Below are positions 1-4,817 of a stretch of DNA of 7,211 nucleotides, one piece after another. The stretch is from the NCBI GenBank assembly GCA_029052265.1, contig JAIDJJ010000577.1, positions 1-7,211 on the forward strand, in the 5' to 3' direction. Origin of the DNA: Muribaculaceae bacterium. GTDB lineage: Bacteria > Bacteroidota > Bacteroidia > Bacteroidales > Muribaculaceae. The position numbers and the translations under genes are program-made. The notes beneath the pieces are model-generated. The model ran no database searches, had not been told where the DNA came from, and worked only from the letters and a program-made list of their open reading frames with translations. How positions within the stretch are numbered: position 1 is the stretch's first letter; each line of letters opens with the position of its first letter.

Positions 1-1649
1 CTATAGCTGTATCCGACCCATTCCTCAGCCGATGATTGACCGTTTTTCACCCTTACCCTATAATAACCTTTAGGCATGACAAACCCGCCTTCAGAATTGG
101 TCTTACCGGATTTTACCATCTTTTTGCCGTCATTGCCATACACAATAACCTGCGCGCCTGCTATTGGCTTTTGATTACGTGAATCAACCACATATACCAT
201 CCCTGAATTTTCTTCCGAGGAATTGGTTAGCGAAATCAAAGCTATGTCGGTGACATTCACCGCTCCCACAGACCATAGTTCCAACCGGTCTCTCCAGCCT
301 GCGGTCAAATTAGACGTTTGGGACGGTATCATCACATATCTGCCGGGAGCCAATCCGGGAATCTCAAACTCACATTTCTCCGAAAAAGGTATCTCCCCTT
401 TCACAGCTATCGGCACAGACGCCACTTTACTGCAGCCGGAAGGGAACTTACTCATGTTGACAGAATTAACCGTAACCAATGACTCCGGCACCTTATATAT
501 AAGAACATAAGCACTATTGACATTGCTAAATGTCGCTTTCCCTTTTAACGCAGTGTGCGGAAGTGCCACATTCGCAACCTCGATCCTTACACCTTTCTTG
601 GAAAGTTCATCCAAATCATATTTAACCACAGGCGATCCATAAGCATCCGGAAATTCTTTCAGCCAATCATTCATTTGTGAATACAGCTGCTTTTGAACCG
701 CAAGGGTGAAGACATCACTGTTATATCTCACAGACTGATAATAGGCATGCAAGGGTCTTGCATCCCATTCATTATGAATCAAACGGTCTTTCAAATCATT
801 CAAAATAGCTATCTGCTTGCCGGGCTCCATATTTTTAGCCCACTCCACAGCTGCCACGACCTCGGCAGCTATGTTTCCTTTCTTATTGTGATATTCATAC
901 AAACCATCAAGCAGACTATCTGCTTTCCTGGAACATTGCGACGGCAGAGAGCTATCTGTTGATTTAATATTTCTGAAGGGAATCACCTTATCATAAATGT
1001 CATTACCGAATGACTTCAAATTCTTGACACTTGAATACACTAAAAAATCATAGACAGACAACCCACATTTTTCAGCTTGTTCGGAATTGACCAATAGAGG
1101 GGCTATATATTTTATTGACATGGCTTTTGAAAAAGCGTCAGCACTGACCGCTTTCTCTGTAAGCTCCAAAACCTTTTTGCAAAATTGATTTCTTCCCCAA
1201 CTTAATGGATCGCCCGATAAGCTGTCAGCAGGAAGCAACCTTTGATTATAATTCCAGGCATTGTCTTGATAAAGCTGCCTGTAGAGAGTTGCTTCAAGCA
1301 GATAAAACAGCTGGGAATAAGGTGCATCGAGCGCATTAGCGGCAGAATCGAGCATTTCCGCGTTGTCGTTGAAACTTGATTGCGATACAAGATTTCGCGC
1401 CACTACCACCTGAATCGCGGCTTTCAAAGCGTCTAAGCCGTTTTTTACAGAAACCGCCTCCTTAAAATATGGCATAGCGTCTTTCTCCACATTTTCAGGA
1501 AACGCGAAATCGGGGGTTTCAAAAGTTGATGACTTTTTATCAGGGGCGAGATTCGTACTGGCATTTGACATAAATGCAGACAATTGAATAATAAACAACA
1601 AGGCTGCCATTAATGCAGCCTCGCGTGTGGGTACAGGAACTCTTTTCAT
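1..1649 (-). CDS. Alpha-2-macroglobulin-like (MG2 domain) exported protein, C-terminus cut by window edge
   Basis: The frame is open without a stop from the ATG at 1647-1649 to the left edge, giving 549 codons; the end of the gene lies outside. Residues 1-30 look like a Sec signal peptide (MKRVPVPTREAAL, then a hydrophobic stretch ending SNA) with no lipobox cysteine, unlike E. coli YfhM, which is a lipoprotein. Residues about 40-330 are mostly helical, with an aromatic/Leu patch near 111-136 (SQLFYLLEA, LYRQLYQDNAWNYNQR) of the kind I associate with Bacteroidetes MG2 proteins. From about 340 the sequence turns beta-rich. Residues about 483-545 form a carboxypeptidase-regulatory/MG2-like module (VYVVDSRNQKPIAGAQVIVY, TNSEGGFVMPKG). 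Family members usually exceed 1500 residues and trap proteases or act in envelope defence; whether the thioester is present cannot be seen. The gene lies 206 bp downstream of the LTXXQ gene on the same strand with no clear terminator between, so it could be co-transcribed. The family call is by pattern, not by search. Confidence 0.72.
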   Translation of the reverse strand, partial: MKRVPVPTREAALMAALLFIIQLSAFMSNASTNLAPDKKSSTFETPDFAFPENVEKDAMPYFKEAVSVKNGLDALKAAIQVVVARNLVSQSSFNDNAEMLDSAANALDAPYSQLFYLLEATLYRQLYQDNAWNYNQRLLPADSLSGDPLSWGRNQFCKKVLELTEKAVSADAFSKAMSIKYIAPLLVNSEQAEKCGLSVYDFLVYSSVKNLKSFGNDIYDKVIPFRNIKSTDSSLPSQCSRKADSLLDGLYEYHNKKGNIAAEVVAAVEWAKNMEPGKQIAILNDLKDRLIHNEWDARPLHAYYQSVRYNSDVFTLAVQKQLYSQMNDWLKEFPDAYGSPVVKYDLDELSKKGVRIEVANVALPHTALKGKATFSNVNSAYVLIYKVPESLVTVNSVNMSKFPSGCSKVASVPIAVKGEIPFSEKCEFEIPGLAPGRYVMIPSQTSNLTAGWRDRLELWSVGAVNVTDIALISLTNSSEENSGMVYVVDSRNQKPIAGAQVIVYGNDGKKMVKSGKTNSEGGFVMPKGYYRVRVKNGQSSAEEWVGYSY

Positions 1650-1855
1650 AATGAATATATACTGTTTTCAGTCATGTCAATATAACGGGCTCTTTAAAGG
1701 TAAACGCTTATCAAAACAATCTTTCTTCTTTTGATCTTTCACCTTACGATACAATCTTCTGTCGATATCCGGATATTTATAGGAAAGGAGTTTGCCTTAT
1801 AACAAACTGGCTAAATACAAATAAATGTTACGGAATTGCCGATAGAGAGGTAATA
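1650..1855. other. Spacer between LTXXQ gene and A2M-like gene, with palindromes and a weak promoter candidate
   Basis: This 206-bp non-coding spacer contains no convincing terminator for the upstream LTXXQ gene. It holds a perfect 12-bp palindrome, ATATCCGGATAT, at 1765-1776. It also holds a 6-bp inverted repeat, AGTTTG/CAAACT, with an 8-nt loop at 1789-1808. Reading the minus strand, 1695-1702 gives TACCTTTA, a 7-of-8 match to the pattern TAnnTTTG, about 45 bp upstream of the A2M-like start, but no good -33 element is visible. The A2M-like gene may therefore have its own promoter or be read through from upstream; the sequence does not decide. Confidence 0.3.
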
Positions 1856-2338
1856 TCATTTTTTAGACCTCTTCTTGCCATGTCTGTTATGACGCATTTC
1901 TTCCATCTTTTTCCTGAACTTCTCTTCCGCAGACTTCAACTTGAATATCTGTTTCTGAGTCAAAAATTCTGAAAATTTGGCGTCATACTCCTTTTCTATT
2001 GCAGCCTCAGATGCCTTTGACTTGTTTAGAGCGTCTGTGAAAGCCTTGTAGTCTTCTTCTGACGCGTTCTTATTATTCTTGACTTGTTTTTCCAGACTGC
2101 GGACTTCTTTTAATACCGCAAACCGCTTTCTGGTCATTTCATTGTATAAGTCAAAAAACTCCTGCTGCTGATCCTCCTTAAGATCTATTTCCTGGGCTAT
2201 ATATTTTAGCTTAAATTCTTGAATCTCCTGAAATATCTGCTCTTTGGTCTTACCATCAGGCGACGGACATTCGTCACCATATACCTGTACGGGCAACATC
2301 AATGTCATTATCAGGAGGAATAGTAAATTTCTTATCAT
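1856..2338 (-). CDS. Exported LTXXQ-motif (Spy/CpxP/ZraP-like) protein
   Basis: This is a 160-residue protein with an N-terminal signal peptide of about 21 residues (MIRNLLFLLIMTLMLPVQVYG), so the mature protein should be periplasmic. The rest is highly charged and helical, without further hydrophobic segments. An exact LTXXQ motif, LTQKQ, lies at 126-130, and a degenerate version, LKEDQ, at 53-57; two such motifs on long helices are the hallmark of the Spy/CpxP fold. The tail (residues 143-160) is rich in Lys, Arg and His. Spy/CpxP proteins are ATP-independent chaperones or stress-signalling modulators, and ZraP-like members bind metal. The gene starts 12 bp after the stop of the anti-sigma candidate, so the two are surely co-transcribed. 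An LTXXQ protein beside an ECF sigma module suggests a role in sensing or relieving envelope stress; that role is inferred. Confidence 0.75.
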   Translation of the reverse strand: MIRNLLFLLIMTLMLPVQVYGDECPSPDGKTKEQIFQEIQEFKLKYIAQEIDLKEDQQQEFFDLYNEMTRKRFAVLKEVRSLEKQVKNNKNASEEDYKAFTDALNKSKASEAAIEKEYDAKFSEFLTQKQIFKLKSAEEKFRKKMEEMRHNRHGKKRSKK

Positions 2339-2350
2339 AAAGCTTAACTT

Positions 2351-2824
2351 TTAAACTGATTGTCCTTCTGTTGCGGGTAAGACGGATATTTCCATTGATG
2401 AATATTCCGGACTAAGTTCATAACCGAAATCTGTTTCAAATTCATCAAACGAGTCATAATTACCGCTTACTTCCTTCTCAAGATCATAATCTGATTCCAA
2501 ATGAAAAACCGGCACGGCATCATAACTTTCGCTTTCCGCCAGCTGGATCAATGCCTCAGGTGGATTCTCAAGATTGAACTGTCCTGACGACATCGTTATA
2601 TGATGGAACATGTTCATCATAAGCCATATCCCGGCAAACATTGCTGCGAGATAGACATATGGCTTCACCCGCTGCCATTTCGACAGATCTGCACTGCGGG
2701 GTGCTTCAGGATATGATGGCAGATTTGACATGATGCGGACGTTAAGCTCTTCAAAATAGCCGTCCGGAACCCGAAAACCGGGATCCTTTCCAAATTTTTC
2801 TATAAGCTTGTCTTCTTGTCGCAT
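2351..2824 (-). CDS. Single-pass membrane protein, probable non-canonical anti-sigma factor
   Basis: The protein has 157 residues and three parts. Residues 1-52 are cytoplasmic by charge and contain DPGFRVPDGYFEELNVRI (residues 14-31), a VPxGYFxxL-type motif I associate with short Bacteroidetes proteins encoded next to ECF sigma factors. Residues about 55-75 form one transmembrane segment (VYLAAMFAGIWLMM). Residues about 80-157 are an acidic, Tyr/Glu/Asp-rich tail, presumably periplasmic. I see no HxxxCxxC zinc-binding anti-sigma (ZAS) motif and no signal peptide. Position, topology and size fit an anti-sigma factor that holds the neighbouring sigma at the membrane, with the tail as sensor. 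It is 12 bp upstream of the LTXXQ gene but 328 bp downstream of the sigma gene, which is looser than usual. B. fragilis EcfO-Reo is a known precedent for an atypical Bacteroidetes anti-sigma; I do not claim homology. Confidence 0.6.
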   Translation of the reverse strand: MRQEDKLIEKFGKDPGFRVPDGYFEELNVRIMSNLPSYPEAPRSADLSKWQRVKPYVYLAAMFAGIWLMMNMFHHITMSSGQFNLENPPEALIQLAESESYDAVPVFHLESDYDLEKEVSGNYDSFDEFETDFGYELSPEYSSMEISVLPATEGQSV

Positions 2825-2855
2825 ATCAGTTTCTTTTTTATCTTCTGACCAATAA

Positions 2856-2881
2856 TTTATCGGGAGGTTTAATCCGATAAA
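2856..2881. repeat. Perfect 8-bp inverted repeat upstream of the anti-sigma candidate
   Basis: TTTATCGG (2856-2863) and CCGATAAA (2874-2881) are exact reverse complements around a 10-nt loop. The repeat lies 32-57 bp upstream of the anti-sigma candidate's ATG, where it could be an operator or a 5'-leader hairpin. No T-run follows it on either strand, so it is not an ordinary terminator. Confidence 0.4.
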
Positions 2882-2890
2882 ATATTATTC

Positions 2891-2909
2891 AGTTTTTTTT
2901 GAAAAAACT
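2891..2909. repeat. A/T-only palindrome AGTTTTTT-TTG-AAAAAACT
   Basis: AGTTTTTT (2891-2898) is the exact reverse complement of AAAAAACT (2902-2909) with a 3-nt loop. The stem is almost all A:T, and it lies in the leader region of the anti-sigma/LTXXQ pair. It may simply reflect poly-A/poly-T tracts in a promoter-proximal region. Its effect is unknown. Confidence 0.3.
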
Positions 2910-2992
2910 TTTATTATTTCTTATTGTTTTAATTGTATACAAATTCGATTCATGATGTTAGGTTAGTTAGAAATAGTATTATGGAAAACACA

Positions 2993-3028
2993 AAGCGGCT
3001 GATTGAGAAACCGGCCGCTTCTTTTTTT
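2993..3028. terminator. GC-rich hairpin with T-tract between sigma and anti-sigma genes
   Basis: AAGCGGCTG (2993-3001) pairs with CGGCCGCTT (3012-3020) over 9 bp with one G-T wobble and a 10-nt loop. On the plus strand it is followed by CTTTTTTT, the best terminator geometry in the window. On the minus strand it is followed by TGTGTTTTCC, a weaker U-tract. The only recognised gene reading into it is the minus-strand sigma gene, whose stop is about 125 bp away. I therefore take it as a bidirectional or sigma-gene terminator. An unrecognised plus-strand small RNA ending here is the alternative. Confidence 0.6.
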
Positions 3029-3152
3029 AGTCGGTGCATTCAAAATACAAAATCTCTTGGAGAAACTATCCTGCCATTCACGAATCATGATTGATCCATC
3101 TTTTATAGTTTTGTTAAGTTTATATCATACATACGCCTCAATGACCCCTTGA

Positions 3153-3707
3153 TTACGACAGAAGCATTTCAGTCACTTTTTTTACTGCATGGTGATAACT
3201 CGCTTTAAGGGCTCCTACAGAAGTTCCAAGTATATCAGACATCTCTTCATACTTCATCTCGTCATAATAACGCATATTGAATACAATACGCTGTTTTTCC
3301 GGAAGTTTAGCTATTGCTTTCTGTAATTCTTTCTGGATTTCATCACCATCGAAATATTCATCCGCCTCAATATTATTCAACAAAAAGCTATCGTCAGCGT
3401 CTTCACTGATCTGAAGTCGCTGTCGCTCCTTATTTATAAAATTGATTGATTCGTTTACGGCTATCTTGAAAAGCCATGTCGACAATTTGGCATCACCTCG
3501 GAAATTATGAAGATTGTTCCACGCTTTGATAAACACATTTTGCACCAGATCATTGGCATCGTCGTGGTTCACCACCATTTTTCTGATCTGCCAATATACC
3601 GGTTGTGAATATTTCCTTATCAATGCGTCAAATGCATTTGGGGCAGTCGCCTTATCCTGCAACTGCCTCACAAGCTCTTTTTCATCTATGGGCGCAGTGT
3701 ATGTCAT
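3153..3707 (-). CDS. ECF-family RNA polymerase sigma-70 factor
   Basis: This 184-residue protein has the full two-domain ECF plan. Region 2 spans about 26-95 and includes the helix DDANDLVQNVFIKAW (residues 49-63) and FRGDAKLSTWLFKIAVN (69-85), which contact core polymerase and the -10 element. A variable acidic linker covers about 96-126. Region 4 spans about 127-178, with the LPEKQR motif (135-140) and the helix-turn-helix YEEMSDILGTSVGALKASYH (153-172) that reads the -35 element. Length is normal and no N-terminal or C-terminal sensor domain is fused, so control probably comes from a separate anti-sigma factor. The first ATG gives the expected family start. The gene is divergent from the outer-membrane barrel gene. 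It is upstream of, but separated by a terminator-like hairpin from, the anti-sigma candidate. What signal it answers to is not visible; the LTXXQ neighbour suggests envelope stress. Confidence 0.95.
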   Translation of the reverse strand: MTYTAPIDEKELVRQLQDKATAPNAFDALIRKYSQPVYWQIRKMVVNHDDANDLVQNVFIKAWNNLHNFRGDAKLSTWLFKIAVNESINFINKERQRLQISEDADDSFLLNNIEADEYFDGDEIQKELQKAIAKLPEKQRIVFNMRYYDEMKYEEMSDILGTSVGALKASYHHAVKKVTEMLLS

Positions 3708-3822
3708 CTCGGAATCGTTAATAACGTAAAATTAATAAACATTCTCCAATATACACGCATACGACAATACCCTATAACTAAATTTAACAAAATATGTGAT
3801 TTTATTCCATTTTTGTGCTATC

Positions 3823-3980
3823 TAAGAAACTGTTGAAATTTATTTGTCGAAAGAATTGAGAGGATTTTTCAGGCAGATTTTTGATGGAATTATGGGATTC
3901 AATAATGACTGAATAAAAATCATAAAGATGCCGACAAAAACCTCAATGACAAGACAAAATAAATTTTAAACAGTTTCTAA
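3823..3980. mobile_element. MITE-like 158-bp element with imperfect terminal inverted repeats
   Basis: The left end (3823-3845, beginning TAAGAAACTGTT) and the reverse complement of the right end (3957-3980, beginning TTAGAAACTGTT) agree at 21 of 24 aligned positions with one gap. The similarity continues inward less strictly: ATTGAG, a T-run, then CAGGCA on the left against ATTGAG, a T-run, then TCGGCA on the right. Most of the segment could therefore fold into one long imperfect hairpin with about 60-nt arms. It encodes nothing. The centre carries the 30-bp core shared with 7166-7195. This matches the build of a non-autonomous miniature transposable element, or of a structured dispersed repeat. 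I could not define a target-site duplication, and no related transposase is in the window, so mobility is inferred. Confidence 0.45.
3883..3912 (+). repeat. 30-bp dispersed repeat core, copy 1
   Basis: This segment begins GATGGAATTATGGG and ends GACTGA. It matches 7166-7195 at 27 of 30 positions without gaps and in the same orientation. It sits at the centre of the MITE-like element. The internal dyad (TTATGG against CAATAA) has one mismatch, whereas copy 2 is perfect. Confidence 0.7.
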
Positions 3981-4017
3981 ACATAAATGATTCTCACCGC
4001 GTTATTTTTATATGAGT

Positions 4018-4040
4018 CCCGGACTCCTGACAGCCCGGAC
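4018..4040. repeat. Direct repeat CCCGGAC x2 in leader of the barrel gene
   Basis: CCCGGAC occurs at 4018-4024 and again at 4034-4040, starts 16 bp apart and 35-57 bp upstream of the barrel gene's ATG. The left copy is part of the small palindrome AGTCCCGGACT. GTCCCGG and CCCGGAC can also pair imperfectly into a hairpin. This GC-rich patch stands out in an AT-rich spacer and could be a regulator site or a leader structure. Confidence 0.35.
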
Positions 4041-4074
4041 GATCTGTCTTATTAACCGCATAACCCTGTAGACT

Positions 4075-4752
4075 ATGAAATTCAAAAACTCTATCTACAT
4101 TATCATATCGCTTTGTTTCATGGCATTATCATCTATGCCTGCGACTGCGCAATATTATGAAATCGCGAACAGGATCCCATCCCTGATCCAGCCTGCACTT
4201 TCCGGATCTATGAAATACAAAGGTTTTATCGAAGGTGGATATGCAAAGTCTCTCGGAAATTACAATGCCGATTTTCTGGAATTTTCCACCTCCCAAGGAT
4301 TCCAGTACACTTCCTGGTTCTACATGGGAATAGGCATAGGAGTGGATGTCCTGTTCTCACATAAAAATGACAACTGGGGTGCCGGATGGGAAGATCCCGA
4401 ATATGGTTACGGAAAAAACACCACCACTGCCGCAATGTTACCTTTGTTCACTGATTTCAGATTCAATCTCGGGAATGGCGGAGGTGCATCTTTTTTCGTT
4501 GACCTTAGGCTTGGATGCTCATTTTTGCTAAGCAATAAATATATTTCAATCGGTAACGGATATCTCACGAACCAGGAATATTTTTATCTCCGGCCTTCTC
4601 TCGGAATCAGGATCCCCACCAATTCAAGCAATCCGAAACAGGCATTAGACATTGGAGTGTCTTACAAACTTCTGACATCCAACTATTGGAATTCTTGGAA
4701 CAGGGACGTCACCCTAAACTCATTAGGAGTGACAGTGGCATACGAATGGTGA
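4075..4752 (+). CDS. Small outer-membrane beta-barrel protein (porin-like), function unknown
   Basis: This 225-residue protein has a clear signal peptide: MKFKNS, a hydrophobic core at 7-20, and likely cleavage after MPATA at residue 25. The mature part has many short alternating hydrophobic/aromatic strands separated by Gly/Asn-rich turns, for example FIEGGYAKSLG (51-61), YMGIGIGVDVLF (83-94), ASFFVDLRLGCSFLL (138-152) and LRPSLGIRI (172-180). It ends SLGVTVAYEW, an aromatic-ended last strand as is usual for outer-membrane barrels. The size suggests a barrel of roughly 8-10 strands, like OmpX/OmpW or opacity-type proteins. I recognise no specific substrate or family. It is divergent from the ECF sigma gene and may or may not belong to that regulon. 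The ATG chosen is the only one that yields a complete signal peptide. Confidence 0.75.
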   Translation: MKFKNSIYIIISLCFMALSSMPATAQYYEIANRIPSLIQPALSGSMKYKGFIEGGYAKSLGNYNADFLEFSTSQGFQYTSWFYMGIGIGVDVLFSHKNDNWGAGWEDPEYGYGKNTTTAAMLPLFTDFRFNLGNGGGASFFVDLRLGCSFLLSNKYISIGNGYLTNQEYFYLRPSLGIRIPTNSSNPKQALDIGVSYKLLTSNYWNSWNRDVTLNSLGVTVAYEW

Positions 4753-4771
4753 TCTTTCGACTTTCACAACT

Positions 4772-4805
4772 TAGCGCGTTTCCTGAAATTTCAGGAAACG
4801 CGCTA
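4772..4805. terminator. Perfect 34-bp palindrome between convergent genes, probable bidirectional terminator
   Basis: TAGCGCGTTTCCTGAAA (4772-4788) is followed directly by its exact reverse complement (4789-4805), giving 17-bp arms with no spacer. It lies 19 bp after the stop of the barrel gene and 12 bp beyond the stop of the lipoprotein gene, exactly where a shared convergent terminator belongs. T-runs after it are short on both sides, so ending may rely on the very stable stem. Confidence 0.75.
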
Positions 4806-4817
4806 TTAAATGAGAAT

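Larger units (their letters stand above)
2825..3152. other. 328-bp non-coding gap between ECF sigma gene and anti-sigma candidate
   Basis: Besides the inverted repeat at 2856-2881, the A/T palindrome at 2891-2909 and the terminator-like hairpin at 2993-3028, I see no gene. The short palindrome AATCATGATT lies at 3083-3092. No clear TAnnTTTG element points at the anti-sigma gene, although the terminator implies that this gene has its own promoter here. A promoter recognised by the neighbouring ECF sigma is a reasonable guess, but its consensus cannot be derived from one site. Confidence 0.5.
3708..4074. other. Divergent intergenic region between sigma gene and outer-membrane barrel gene
   Basis: This 367-bp spacer must hold promoters for both flanking genes. 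No full TAnnTTTG match with a -33 element is seen for either. On the plus strand, TATTTTTA at 4003-4010 is a 7-of-8 match that could serve the barrel gene with a leader of about 60 nt. On the minus strand, TAAATTTA (7 of 8) lies around 3778-3785 and could serve the sigma gene. The middle of the spacer is taken up by the inverted-repeat element at 3823-3980. Confidence 0.4.

Noticed and set aside
223..962. Plus-strand open frames of 95 and 89 codons near the left end
   Set aside because: They lie wholly inside the long uninterrupted minus-strand A2M-like frame, have no domain or leader signals, and are shadows of it.
1651..1680. TTGACA-like sequence on the minus strand just upstream of the A2M-like start
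   Set aside because: Its spacing to the TATATT-like sequence is about 15 bp, too short, and Bacteroidota housekeeping promoters use a different consensus.
2981..3094. A 37-codon plus-strand open frame (MENTKRLIEK...) spanning the GC-rich hairpin
   Set aside because: It overlaps the terminator stem, has no recognisable promoter, ribosome site or domain, and its length is within chance expectation.
3514..3729. Plus-strand 71-codon frame with a Cys-rich hydrophobic product
   Set aside because: It is antisense to the region-2 half of the sigma factor and is explained by that gene's codons.
4226..4531. Open frames on both strands inside the barrel gene
   Set aside because: They overlap a gene with a clear signal peptide and beta-barrel pattern; their own products show no coherent features.
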